In this document: positions 28,531 to 38,501 of the stretch, one piece after another | Layout: each line of letters opens with the position of its first letter | Numbering within the stretch: the first letter of the stretch is position 1 | DNA from: Helicovermis profundi | GTDB taxonomy: Bacteria > Bacillota > Clostridia > Peptostreptococcales > Acidaminobacteraceae | Length of the DNA: 64,000 bases | Direction: 5' to 3' | Assembly: GCF_033097505.1 (NCBI RefSeq) | Contig: NZ_AP028654.1 | Span: 264,001 to 328,000 of the forward strand | Translations under genes and position numbers: made by a program | The notes under the pieces: generated by a model | What the model was told of the DNA's origin: nothing | The model's input: the letters and a program-made list of their open reading frames with translations, nothing else | The model's database searches: none

Positions 28531-31209
28531 ATGGGAATAGTAAGTAAAATTATAAGTGGTTTCAATGATCGAGAAATAAAAAAATTATTTAAAACAGTAG
28601 ATAAAATTGAAAAATATGATCAGCTAATGCAAAATTTATCAGATGAAGAGTTAAAAGACAAAACAATTGAATTTAAAGATAGAGTGAAAAAGGGTGAGAG
28701 TCTTGATGATCTTCTTCCTGAAGCATTTGCAGTAGTAAGAGAAGCTGCTGTTAGAACTCTTGGTTTAAAACATTATAGGGTACAGCTTCTTGGTGGGGTT
28801 GTTCTCCATAATGGTAGAATTGCCGAAATGAAGACAGGTGAAGGTAAAACTCTTATGGCAACTCTTGCAGCATATCTTAATTCTTTGGATGGAAAAGGCG
28901 TTCATGTTATAACTGTAAATGATTATTTAGCTAAAAGAGATAAAGAGTGGATGGGTAAAGTTTATAATTTCCTTGGTCTTACAGTCGCTTGTGTTATTCA
29001 CGAAGTACAAGGTGAAGAAAGAAAAGCAGCTTATAGAGCTGATATAACATATGGGACAAACAATGAGTTCGGTTTTGACTATCTTAGAGACAATATGGTA
29101 CTCTATAAAGAAAATAAAAATCAAAGAGAATTAAATTACGCAATAATTGATGAAGTTGATAGTATACTAGTCGATGAAGCTAGAACTCCACTTATAATTT
29201 CAGGTGAAGGTGCGAAATCAACTGATTTATATACACTAGCAGATAATTTTGCAAGAACTCTTAAAAATGAAATTGATTACACTATGGATGAAAAAGCAAA
29301 ATCTGTAGTTTTAACTGACGAAAGTGGATTTGAAAAAGCTGAAAAATTTTTTGGTGTCACAAACTTAAGTGATCCTGAAAATATGGAAATTCAGCATCAT
29401 GTTAATCAAGCCCTTAAAGCAAGAGTAATGATGAAAAGAGATGTTGATTACGTTGTAAAAGATGGCGAAGTTTTAATTGTTGATGAGATGACGGGTAGAA
29501 TTATGCTTGGAAGAAGATATTCTAATGGTCTTCATCAAGCGATTGAAGCTAAAGAAGGTCTTAAAGTAAGAAAAGAATCTCAAACTCTTTCTACTATTAC
29601 ACTTCAAAATTACTTTAGAATGTATAATAAACTCTCTGGAATGACTGGAACAGCAAAAACAGAAGAAGAGGAATTCCTTCATATCTACAATATGGATGTT
29701 GTAGAAGTCCCAACTAATAAGCCAATAATTAGAGTTGATAAGCCTGATGTTATTTTTAAATCAGCATCAGGAAAATATAAGGCAGTTATTGAAGATATTA
29801 TTGAAAAACATAGTACGGGTCAACCTGTTTTAGTTGGTACTATTTCAATCGAAACAAGTGAATATTTAAGTGGATTACTTAAAAAAAGAGGTATAAAGCA
29901 TGAAGTGTTAAATGCAAAGCAACATGAGAGAGAAGCTGAGATAGTATCACAAGCTGGAAGATTTAATTCGGTTACTATAGCTACTAATATGGCTGGTAGA
30001 GGTACAGATATTGTTTTAGGTGGTAATCCAGACTTTATGACTGTAAAAGATATGCTTAAAATGGGATATGACGAAGAAATAATAAATTTAGCGACTAGTC
30101 CTTTAGAATATGATGATGAGAAAATTCATGAAGCAAGATCAACATATAATAAAATTTTAAAAGAACATAAAGAAATAACAGATAAAGAGGCTGAGAAAGT
30201 TAAAAGTATTGGTGGACTTCATATTATTGGAACAGAAAGGCATGAATCAAGAAGAATTGATAATCAGCTTAGAGGGCGTGCTGGTAGGCAAGGTGATAAT
30301 GGCTCAACTCAGTTTTACATTTCCTTTGATGATGAATTAATGAGAATATTTGTAAGTGATAAAATAAAAGCAATGGTTGAAAAAATTGGAATGGACGACG
30401 AAACGCCTATAGAAGCTAATATTTTATCTAAATCAATTGAGGGTGCACAGAAGAAAGTAGAAGGTAGAAACTTTGGTATTAGAAAACACGTACTTCAATA
30501 TGACGACGTAATGAATAAACAAAGAACAATTATATACAATGAAAGGGCAAAAGTACTTGAAGGTGAGGATGTAAAAGATCTTATTACTGGAATGATTGAA
30601 GAAATAGTTAAAAAGACTGTGGTTCTTTATACAGCTGAAGCTAAGTATCCTGAAGATTGGGATTTAAAAGGAATTACTGATCATCTACATCAATTTTTCT
30701 TAGCAAAAGATTATTTTGATGGAATAGATATTTTAGATATGACAACAGAAGAACTTGAAAAGAAATTATTAGAATATGCTTTTAATAAATACGAAGAAAA
30801 AGAAGAAGAAGTTACTTCAGAGAGAATGAGAGAACTTGAGAGATATGTACTTCTTAAAATTGTTGATTCTAAGTGGATTGATCATATAGATGCAATGGAA
30901 CAATTAAAACAAGGAATTGGACTTCGTGCAGTTGGTAATGAAGACCCTGTTCGTGCTTATCAATTTGAAGGTTTTGATATGTTTAATGAAATGACTGAAA
31001 ACATTCAAAGCGATACTGTTAGACTATTATATAATGTTAATGTAGAAACTGATACTACTAGAAAAAAAGTAGCTGTTATAACTAACGAAGGGCCCGTAGA
31101 AACTAAAAAACCGGTTAAAAGAGGCGTAAAAATTGGTAGAAATGATCCTTGTCCGTGTGGCAGTGGTAAAAAATATAAAAAGTGCTGCGGAGCCAATATA
31201 ACATATTAA
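28531..31209 (+). CDS. secA: Preprotein translocase ATPase SecA
   Basis: Motor that drives proteins through SecYEG. 892 residues. Walker [46 protein letters not shown] and the C-terminal zinc-binding SEC-C motif [13 protein letters not shown] are all present. ATG at 28531 follows GAGAGGA; a TTG two codons earlier is less likely. The upstream leader contains a short AT-only tandem repeat of AAATAATAAAT at ~28474-28504. Confidence 0.97.
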   Translation: MGIVSKIISGFNDREIKKLFKTVDKIEKYDQLMQNLSDEELKDKTIEFKDRVKKGESLDDLLPEAFAVVREAAVRTLGLKHYRVQLLGGVVLHNGRIAEMKTGEGKTLMATLAAYLNSLDGKGVHVITVNDYLAKRDKEWMGKVYNFLGLTVACVIHEVQGEERKAAYRADITYGTNNEFGFDYLRDNMVLYKENKNQRELNYAIIDEVDSILVDEARTPLIISGEGAKSTDLYTLADNFARTLKNEIDYTMDEKAKSVVLTDESGFEKAEKFFGVTNLSDPENMEIQHHVNQALKARVMMKRDVDYVVKDGEVLIVDEMTGRIMLGRRYSNGLHQAIEAKEGLKVRKESQTLSTITLQNYFRMYNKLSGMTGTAKTEEEEFLHIYNMDVVEVPTNKPIIRVDKPDVIFKSASGKYKAVIEDIIEKHSTGQPVLVGTISIETSEYLSGLLKKRGIKHEVLNAKQHEREAEIVSQAGRFNSVTIATNMAGRGTDIVLGGNPDFMTVKDMLKMGYDEEIINLATSPLEYDDEKIHEARSTYNKILKEHKEITDKEAEKVKSIGGLHIIGTERHESRRIDNQLRGRAGRQGDNGSTQFYISFDDELMRIFVSDKIKAMVEKIGMDDETPIEANILSKSIEGAQKKVEGRNFGIRKHVLQYDDVMNKQRTIIYNERAKVLEGEDVKDLITGMIEEIVKKTVVLYTAEAKYPEDWDLKGITDHLHQFFLAKDYFDGIDILDMTTEELEKKLLEYAFNKYEEKEEEVTSERMRELERYVLLKIVDSKWIDHIDAMEQLKQGIGLRAVGNEDPVRAYQFEGFDMFNEMTENIQSDTVRLLYNVNVETDTTRKKVAVITNEGPVETKKPVKRGVKIGRNDPCPCGSGKKYKKCCGANITY

Positions 31210-31283
31210 AATAAAGGGATTTTTAAAGTTTTAGAAGTGGTTTTTCCTTCTATTTAAGCTATAAAATACTAAAGAACGATATG

Positions 31284-31320
31284 AAAAAAAGTAGGGGCAT
31301 ATTATATGTCTCTATTTTTT
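31284..31320 (+). terminator. Probable terminator between secA and prfB
   Basis: AAAAAGTAGGGGCATAT pairs with ATATGTCTCTATTTTTT through several G-U pairs, ending in a T-run. Confidence 0.6.
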
Positions 31321-31351
31321 AGAGGATACATATAAAGGGGTGAAAAGTTAG

Positions 31352-32471
31352 ATGATACTATTTGAAAAATGCGTACTAGAAGCAAAAACACTTGATTCTA
31401 AACTTGAAGATTTGAGGGATTCACTTTGACATTGATTCAAAAGAAAATGAAATAAAAGAACTTGAAAGTAAAATGTTAAATCCAAAATTTTGGGATGATA
31501 ATGAAAAAGCACAAAAAGTACTTCAAAGATCTAATAGTATAAAATTAAAAATAGATTTATATAATGTTCTTTTGGAAACACACGAAGATATAAATATTCT
31601 TATAGAAATGCTTTTAGAAGATGAAGAAGAAAATATGGTAAATGAATTAAATGAAAAAATAGAATATTTTAATAGTGAAATAGAAAAAAGTAAATTAGAA
31701 TCATTATTATCAGGTGAATACGATCATTTAAATGCAATTCTATCTATTCATGCTGGAACAGGTGGGTTAGATGCTCAGGATTGGGCTGAGATGTTAATGA
31801 GAATGTACTCAAGATATGCTGATAAAAAGGGCTATAAAATTGAGATAATTGATTTAATTAGAGATACTGAAGCTGGTATAAAAACAGCAACTTTACTTAT
31901 AAAGGGTTTAAATGCTTATGGTTTTTTAAAATCTGAAAAGGGAGTTCATAGGTTAGTAAGAATTTCTCCATTTGATTCTTCGGGAAAGAGACATACATCG
32001 TTTGCATCAATTGATATTATGCCAGAAATCGAAATGGATAATGAAGTATTAATTAATTCTCAAGATATAAAAATTGACACATATAGAGCATCAGGTGCAG
32101 GTGGACAGCATATAAATAAAACGGATAGTGCGGTTAGAATTACACATATTCCAACTGGAGTAGTAGTTCAGTGTCAAAATCAAAGAAGTCAGCATCTGAA
32201 TAAAGAAACTGCTATGAAATATTTGATGGGAAAACTTATTGAATTAAAAGACATAGAGCAAAAAGAAAGAATTGAAGATATTCAGGGTGATTATTCTCAA
32301 ATTGCATGGGGTTCACAAATAAGATCTTATGTATTTCATCCATATAATTTAGTAAAAGATCATAGAACGAATGTTGAAAATGGAAATGTACAGGCGGTTA
32401 TGGATGGGGATATTAATCTGTTCATTGATTCGTATCTAGTGTATAAAATGAAGGAAAACCGAGGAGAATAG
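31352..32471 (+). CDS. prfB: Peptide chain release factor 2 with programmed +1 frameshift
   Basis: Terminates translation at UGA and UAA. The first 25 codons (ATG 31352) run into an in-frame TGA at 31427-31429; a +1 shift at CTT-T continues in the main frame and restores the N-terminal helices. The site has the classic parts: an internal Shine-Dalgarno-like AGGG, the slippery CTT and TGAC. The joined protein is about 372 residues. Downstream are the anticodon-mimic motif SPF (RISPFDSSGKRHTSF) and GAGGQ in the catalytic loop. RBS GGGGTGAAAAG. Confidence 0.96.
31418..31430 (+). promoter_or_regulatory. prfB programmed frameshift site
   Basis: GAT-TCA-CTT-TGA-C preceded by TTG-AGG. When RF2 is scarce the ribosome slips from CTT to TTT and bypasses the TGA, an autoregulatory loop known for prfB. 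Confidence 0.93.
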
Positions 32472-32472
32472 C

Positions 32473-34749
32473 ATGAAGCTTATAATAAAAAAACTTAGTG
32501 AAGAATTAAGACTTAGAGTAAAACAAGTTGAAGATACCATAAATTTAATTGACGAAGGCAATACAATTCCTTTTATAGCAAGATATAGAAAAGAAGTTAC
32601 TGGTGGCATAAGTGATGAAGTGCTTAGAGATTTTGATGAAAGACTTAAATATCTAAGAAATTTAAAAACAAGAAAAGAAGAAGTAATTAGATTAATTGAC
32701 GAACAAGGAAAGCTTACTGAAGAGCTAAAGAAGAAAATTGAAGCGGCGAGTGTTTTAAATAAATTAGAAGATCTTTATAGACCATATAAACTAAAAAAAA
32801 GAACGAGAGCAACAATTGCAAAAGAAAAAGGATTAGAAAATCTTTCAAATATTATTTTAGATCAAGAAAATTCGCTTGAAGAAATTAGAGAGATTGCCAA
32901 AAATTATATATCTAAGGAAAAAGAAGTTGAAAATGTTGAAAATGCAATTAATGGGGCACTTGATATAATTGCTGAAAAAATTTCAGATAATGCAGATTAT
33001 AGAGAATTTATAAGAAATTCATATATCAATAAAGGCATTCTTGAAACAAAAGCTGTAAAACTTGATGAGCAATCAGTTTATGAAATGTACTATGAATATA
33101 AAGAGCCTCTTATAAAAATAGCAAACCATAGAATTCTTGCAATAAACAGGGCTGAAAAAGAGAAATTTATAAAAGTAAAACTAATTTCCAAAGATGAAGA
33201 AATAATTGAGCATCTTTCAAAGAAAATTATTGCAAAAGAAAATTGTAGGGAATTACTAACTTTAGCTATTGAAGATTCATATAAAAGATTAATTGCTCCT
33301 TCTGTAGAAAGAGAAGTTAGAAATATGCTTTCTGAAAGAGCTGAAGAGGATGCGATAAAAGTATTTGCAAAAAATACAAAACCGTTATTTTTAATACCTC
33401 CAGTAAAAGATGCTATTACACTTGCTGTAGATCCAAGTTATAGAACAGGATGTAAACTAGCTGTTCTTGATAAAACAGGAAAATTACTGGACTACAAAAC
33501 AATTTATCCAAATAAACCTCAAAACAAAATTGAAGATGCAAGAGTCACAGTAAAGGCATTAATAAATAAATATAAAGTAGATATTATTCCTATAGGAAAT
33601 GGTACTGCTTCAAGAGAAACAGAAAAATTTATTGCTGATACAATTAAAGAAATTGATAGAAAAGTATACTATACAATTGTAAGTGAAGCGGGAGCGTCAG
33701 TTTATTCGGCTTCAAAACTCGCAACAGAAGAATATCCTGATATTGATGTTTCAATAAGAGGAGCGATTTCGATTGGTAGAAGATTACAAGATCCACTTGC
33801 AGAACTTGTTAAAATAGATCCTAAAAGTATTGGTGTGGGTCAGTATCAACATGATTTAAATCAAAAAAAATTAGATCAATCACTTACAAACGTAGTTGAA
33901 GACTGTGTTAACAGTGTAGGAATAGATTTAAATACAGCAACTCCATCACTACTTAAATACGTTTCAGGAATTTCTTATGCAATAGCAAAAAATGTTGTTC
34001 TTTATAGAGATGAAAATGGGAAATTCACATCGAGAAAAGAACTAAAAAAAGTTAAAAGATTAGGAGATAAGGCTTATGAGCAGTGTGCTGGATTTTTAAG
34101 AATTTTTGAAAGTGAAAATCCACTTGATAATACTGCAATTCATCCAGAGTCTTATGATAATGCTCTTAAACTTCTTAATGAATTAGGATATACAATTGAT
34201 GATGTTAAAAATTCGAATTTAAATGATATTGAAAAAAGAATTACTGATATTGCACCTTTGGAAGTTAAAAAAGTGAAAAAAATTAGTTCGAGAGGTGGAT
34301 TTGAAGCTTTAAGAGTTCTAAAAGAAAATAACAATTCGAAAAAAGATGAAGAACTTAGTAATATTAAAAGATTGGAAAATGGATATAAATTGCTTTCAGA
34401 AAAAGTAAACCTTGGTGTATTAACATTAAAAGATATAGTTGAAGAAATTAGAAAACCAGGAAGAGATCCAAGAGAAGATATGCCAAAACCTGTATTTAGA
34501 AGTGATGTACTTACATTAGATGACCTATCTGAAGGAATGGTACTTGATGGAACGGTAAGAAACGTTGTAAATTTTGGTGCCTTTGTTGATATAGGAATAA
34601 AAACAGATGGATTAGTACATGTTTCAGAATTAAGCAATAAATTCGTATCAAACCCAATGGCAATTGTATCGGTTGGAGATAATGTTACCGTAAAAATAAT
34701 AAAAATAGATAGAGATAGAGGAAAAGTATCCCTATCTATGAAAATGTAA
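32473..34749 (+). CDS. tex: Tex family RNA-binding protein
   Basis: 758 residues, the usual Tex length. N-terminal Tex domain (IPFIARYRKEVTGGISDEVLRDFDERL), YqgF-like RNase H fold (LAVDPSYRTGCKLAVLD), helix-hairpin-helix region (SIGVGQYQHDLNQKKLDQSL, LNTATPSLLKYVSGIS) and C-terminal S1 domain (GMVLDGTVRNVVNFGAFVDIGIKTDGLVHVSEL). Thought to act in transcription/RNA handling. Starts 1 bp after prfB with GAGGAG, so likely coupled. Confidence 0.96.
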   Translation: MKLIIKKLSEELRLRVKQVEDTINLIDEGNTIPFIARYRKEVTGGISDEVLRDFDERLKYLRNLKTRKEEVIRLIDEQGKLTEELKKKIEAASVLNKLEDLYRPYKLKKRTRATIAKEKGLENLSNIILDQENSLEEIREIAKNYISKEKEVENVENAINGALDIIAEKISDNADYREFIRNSYINKGILETKAVKLDEQSVYEMYYEYKEPLIKIANHRILAINRAEKEKFIKVKLISKDEEIIEHLSKKIIAKENCRELLTLAIEDSYKRLIAPSVEREVRNMLSERAEEDAIKVFAKNTKPLFLIPPVKDAITLAVDPSYRTGCKLAVLDKTGKLLDYKTIYPNKPQNKIEDARVTVKALINKYKVDIIPIGNGTASRETEKFIADTIKEIDRKVYYTIVSEAGASVYSASKLATEEYPDIDVSIRGAISIGRRLQDPLAELVKIDPKSIGVGQYQHDLNQKKLDQSLTNVVEDCVNSVGIDLNTATPSLLKYVSGISYAIAKNVVLYRDENGKFTSRKELKKVKRLGDKAYEQCAGFLRIFESENPLDNTAIHPESYDNALKLLNELGYTIDDVKNSNLNDIEKRITDIAPLEVKKVKKISSRGGFEALRVLKENNNSKKDEELSNIKRLENGYKLLSEKVNLGVLTLKDIVEEIRKPGRDPREDMPKPVFRSDVLTLDDLSEGMVLDGTVRNVVNFGAFVDIGIKTDGLVHVSELSNKFVSNPMAIVSVGDNVTVKIIKIDRDRGKVSLSMKM

Positions 34750-34752
34750 AGG

Positions 34753-35682
34753 TTAATCTTTATAGTATTTTCCTTGATATGAATCTCTTTTTGCTAATTC
34801 TTTATCTACTCCATTTAATATATACCGTTTATTAAGAATCCATTTAGGTTCAATTAATAAGTCTTTTGCACCGTCACCAGTAATTCGGTGAATAGAAATA
34901 CTTGGATGAAGAATTTCAAGAGAGTCGCATATAAGATTAATATAATCGTCTTTTGACATAAATTCAAAAGGATGAATTTTATAATATGTTTCTAGATCAG
35001 TTTTTTTTAAAATATTAAGCATATGAAGTTTTATGCCATATGGTTTTAATTTTGAAACAAAATTTACTGATTCTAGAAACATTTTTTTGTTTTCAGTAGG
35101 TAAATTTGCGATTAGATGAACTACAGTTTTTATATTATTAGCTTTTAGAAGCTTATAAGACCTTAAGAAATCTTCTTTTGTATACATGGTTCTAAGTAAT
35201 TTATGGGTTTTATTAAATTTTGTTTGAAGTCCAATTTCAACCCATAAAAAATGAGTTTTGTTAATTTCACTAAGTAATTTAATAACATTATCTGAAAGTT
35301 CATCTACTCTTGTTGCTATTACTATACCACTAATGTTATTATTGTTTAGTGCTTTATAATAAAGAGTTTTTAAATTAGTAATAGTATCATATGTGTTTGT
35401 GAAATTTTGAAAATATGCAAGGTATTTAGCATTTGGCCATTTATCCTCGTAAGATTTTATTTGCTTATTAATTTGTAGGTCTATGGAATCTTCTCTATTA
35501 CCAGTGCCGGAAAATTCACCTGAACCAAGTTCTGAGCAAAATAAACACCCCTTGTTTGATTTTTTACCATCTCTATTTGGACATGTAAAATTTCCGTCTA
35601 TTGAAAGTTTAATTACTTTTGTATTAAAAGTTTTTCGAAGTTCATAATTTAGTGAATGATATCGTTTATCTAAATAAAGCAT
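34753..35682 (-). CDS. Radical SAM protein, TIGR01212/YtqA type
   Basis: 309 residues. The N-terminal cysteines CPNRDGKKSNKGCLFC fit the radical-SAM cluster arrangement of the TIGR01212 (YhcC/YtqA) group, followed by YLAYFQNFTNTY and VEIGLQTKFNKTHKLL. Related to Elp3-type enzymes; recent work on YtqA-like proteins is not needed for the family call and the substrate is left open. It converges on tex with only 3 bp between stops. RBS on the minus strand: AGGAAAGGAAT. Confidence 0.85.
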   Translation of the reverse strand: MLYLDKRYHSLNYELRKTFNTKVIKLSIDGNFTCPNRDGKKSNKGCLFCSELGSGEFSGTGNREDSIDLQINKQIKSYEDKWPNAKYLAYFQNFTNTYDTITNLKTLYYKALNNNNISGIVIATRVDELSDNVIKLLSEINKTHFLWVEIGLQTKFNKTHKLLRTMYTKEDFLRSYKLLKANNIKTVVHLIANLPTENKKMFLESVNFVSKLKPYGIKLHMLNILKKTDLETYYKIHPFEFMSKDDYINLICDSLEILHPSISIHRITGDGAKDLLIEPKWILNKRYILNGVDKELAKRDSYQGKYYKD

Positions 35683-35781
35683 TTTTTTATTCCTTTCCTA
35701 AGCTAATTCTAATAATGTTATTATATAATAAATTTTGGGGTATATAATATATTATTATGATAATATTTTGAAGGTGATATT

Positions 35782-37227
35782 ATGATTACAAATTCAAATA
35801 TATATGAAAAAGTTAATAATGATATAAAGAAAATTCAAGAAACTATATCAATTACTACTGATTTAAGTTTTTTAGTTAGTTTAATTGATACAGTTCCAAG
35901 TCCTCTTTATTTTAAAGATAATAAAGGTGTTTATAGGTACTGTAATGAATCTTTTGCTGAGTTTTTTGGTAAATCAAAAAAAGATATTATTGGTAAAAAT
36001 GTTTATGAACTTCTTATTGACAGTGAAGCAATTGTTCATAAACTGATAGATAATGAGTTACTAAGTGAAAAAGGGAAAGAACTTTATGAAGATAAAATAA
36101 CCTATAAAGATGGAAGTCTTCATGATGTACTATTCTATAAATCGAGCTTTGTAAATGATGTAGATGAAATTGTTGGTTTGGTAGGATTAATGGTTGATAT
36201 TACTAAACAAAGAAAAAAAGAAGAAAAGATAGAGAAATTACTTAAGATAAAAGCTGCTATGCTTGAAATTAATCAAATTATGTTAAATGTAAATAATATG
36301 GAAGATTTGTTTGAAATAATTTTAAAAAAAATAGTTAAAATTATAAGTGCATCAGATTATGGAACAGTTTTTTTAAATAAAAATGATAAATTTTATAATA
36401 TAGCGTCAGTAGGCTATAATGATAATTTATTAAATAATTTTTATTTGGATAAAGAGAAACTCTTCCTATATAAATCAACTGATGGTAAAATGGATGAATG
36501 TAAAATATCGAATAATATAAAAGGCATTAAAGATTTGGTTTTTCCAAAATTTGAAAAAGAAAATAGTGAATTTTATAATATATCGTCAGTTCTTTCAGCT
36601 CCTATAATAGTGGACAAGGAATTAATTGCTATTATTAATATTGATAGTATTTATAATAATATATTTGATAATCATGATCTTGAACTAATGAAATTAGTTA
36701 AATTTCAAATAGAAGTTGCTATTAAAAATTTCATGCTCTATGAAGAAGTTGTTAATTTATCAAAGTATGATAAATTAACGGGTGTTTTTAGTAGAAGATA
36801 TTTGGAGGAGCATGTTGATCATATAGTTAAAAAATCAAGTAGATATAAAGAGAAATTTCTATTTGTTGTTTTTGATTTAAATGATTTAAAAATTATTAAT
36901 GATAAATATGGACATGCTTCTGGTGACAAAGCAATAAATAAATTTGTTAAATTGATAAATGAGGTTATTAGAAAATCAGATATTTTTGCTAGGTTTGGTG
37001 GCGACGAATTTATAGGTGTTTTTTTTGAATCTAACAAGAAATTATTAAATGGGAAATTTATAGACTTGCAGAAAAACATTTATAAAAACTGTAGTGAGTA
37101 TAGTTGTAATTTTAGCTATGGAATTAGTGAATATCCTAAAGACGGAGAAACATATGAAGAATTATTTAATAGTGCAGATAAAAAAATGTATAAAAATAAA
37201 AAGAAAATGAAAAGGAAAGTGAAATAA
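35782..37227 (+). CDS. PAS-GAF-GGDEF diguanylate cyclase
   Basis: Soluble signalling enzyme of 481 residues predicted to make c-di-GMP. PAS at ~28-140 (VPSPLYFKDNKGVYRYCN), GAF at ~165-320, GGDEF domain at ~325-480 with the intact active site GGDEF at 406-410. An RxxD product-inhibition site (R397-D400) lies exactly five residues before it, so feedback inhibition is expected. The PAS/GAF part could sense a small molecule or redox state. RBS AAGGTGAT. Overlaps the next gene by one base. Confidence 0.93.
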   Translation: MITNSNIYEKVNNDIKKIQETISITTDLSFLVSLIDTVPSPLYFKDNKGVYRYCNESFAEFFGKSKKDIIGKNVYELLIDSEAIVHKLIDNELLSEKGKELYEDKITYKDGSLHDVLFYKSSFVNDVDEIVGLVGLMVDITKQRKKEEKIEKLLKIKAAMLEINQIMLNVNNMEDLFEIILKKIVKIISASDYGTVFLNKNDKFYNIASVGYNDNLLNNFYLDKEKLFLYKSTDGKMDECKISNNIKGIKDLVFPKFEKENSEFYNISSVLSAPIIVDKELIAIINIDSIYNNIFDNHDLELMKLVKFQIEVAIKNFMLYEEVVNLSKYDKLTGVFSRRYLEEHVDHIVKKSSRYKEKFLFVVFDLNDLKIINDKYGHASGDKAINKFVKLINEVIRKSDIFARFGGDEFIGVFFESNKKLLNGKFIDLQKNIYKNCSEYSCNFSYGISEYPKDGETYEELFNSADKKMYKNKKKMKRKVK

Positions 37228-37790
37228 TGTGTACAATAGTGTTTAATGAATTAAGAATATTGTTATGGATTCAGTATCATTTAAGAAGTGAATTTCTTGA
37301 TAATGTAATGAAGTTTTTTACTACTATAGGAAACACGGGACTTGTCTGGATTTTTGTAGCAATTATAATGGTAGTAGTGAAAAAGACAAGAAAGAAAGGG
37401 TTTTTAGTATTACTAGCTTTAGTATTAAGTTATATTATTTGTAATCTGATATTTAAAAATATATTGATGAAACCAAGACCATTTGAAGTATACAAATATA
37501 TCGATTTAATTATCAAAAAGCCTAGTGGATATTCATTTCCATCGGGACATACTTCTTCTTCAATTGCTGCAGCATATGTAATATATAAGAGTAGTTTGTT
37601 TTATAAAAAAATTAATTTAGGTTATTTGGCTTTTTTTGTTGCAATAATGATATCTTTTTCAAGACTATATTTATTTGTACATTATCCATCAGATGTTCTA
37701 GGAGGTATTCTTACTGGTATTATAGCTGGAGACCTTGCAATTTGGATTATGGGTAAATATGATTTAAGAAAATATAAAAAAATGTTATAG
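37227..37790 (+). CDS. PAP2-family membrane phosphatase
   Basis: 187 residues, about five membrane helices. The three phosphatase motifs are seen in order: KNILMKPRP, PSGHTSS and SRLYLFVHYPSDVLGG. Likely dephosphorylates a lipid phosphate such as undecaprenyl-PP or phosphatidylglycerol-P. It overlaps the cyclase stop (1 bp) and is followed at once by the two-component pair, forming a probable four-gene operon. Confidence 0.9.
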   Translation: MCTIVFNELRILLWIQYHLRSEFLDNVMKFFTTIGNTGLVWIFVAIIMVVVKKTRKKGFLVLLALVLSYIICNLIFKNILMKPRPFEVYKYIDLIIKKPSGYSFPSGHTSSSIAAAYVIYKSSLFYKKINLGYLAFFVAIMISFSRLYLFVHYPSDVLGGILTGIIAGDLAIWIMGKYDLRKYKKML

Positions 37791-37807
37791 TGATTAAGGG
37801 AGGACTT

Positions 37808-38497
37808 ATGAACCCTGTAATATTAATAGTTGACGACGATAATGAGATTAGAAAGCTTATAGATATTTATATGAAAAGCGAAGGTTATAATACTATATTA
37901 GCAGAAAATGGATTAATTGCACTTGAAAAGCTGAAAGAAAATTCAGTTGACGTAATAATTTTAGATGTTATGATGCCTATTATGAATGGTATAGAAACTT
38001 GTGTAAAAATAAGAGAAGATAGTATAACACCTATTATTATGCTATCGGCAAAATCAGAAGATCTGGATAAAATATATGGTTTAACTTCTGGTGCGGATGA
38101 TTATTTGACAAAACCATTTAATCCACTTGAACTTACGGCAAGAGTTAAATCGCAAATAAGAAGAAATCAAATGAATAATATGACTAGTGAAGATGTGATA
38201 GAAATAGATAATCTTCATATTAACCTCTTAAATAGAGAAGTAAAAATAATAGGAGAACCTAGAGAAATAAAGTTAACACCAATAGAGTATGAAATTTTGG
38301 TATTGCTGGCAAAAAACAAAAATAGGGTGTTGACTAATAAAGTAATATACGAAAGTGTGTGGAATGAGGAATTTTATGGAGCAAAAAATTCTATAATGGT
38401 TCATATAAGAAAAATCAGAGAGAAGATAGAGAACGACCCTAAAAATCCAAAATTTATATCAACAGTTTGGGGTGTTGGCTATATGATTGAGGGATAG
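37808..38497 (+). CDS. OmpR/VanR-family response regulator
   Basis: 229 residues. Receiver domain with acidic pocket D9-D10 and phospho-acceptor D53 in ILDVMMP, signalling Lys in YLTKPFNP. C-terminal winged helix (~130-229; KLTPIEYEILVLLAKNKNRVLTNKVIYESVW...MVHIRKIREKIENDP). ATG at 37808 follows AGGGAGGAC; the GTG at 37790 is too early. Probably controls a cell-envelope regulon. Confidence 0.94.
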   Translation: MNPVILIVDDDNEIRKLIDIYMKSEGYNTILAENGLIALEKLKENSVDVIILDVMMPIMNGIETCVKIREDSITPIIMLSAKSEDLDKIYGLTSGADDYLTKPFNPLELTARVKSQIRRNQMNNMTSEDVIEIDNLHINLLNREVKIIGEPREIKLTPIEYEILVLLAKNKNRVLTNKVIYESVWNEEFYGAKNSIMVHIRKIREKIENDPKNPKFISTVWGVGYMIEG

Positions 38498-38501
38498 CAA
38501 T

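Noticed and set aside
31473..32471. prfB starting at the ATG at 31473
   Set aside because: It would lack the N-terminal helices and a ribosome site; the frameshifted reading from 31352 explains the sequence better.
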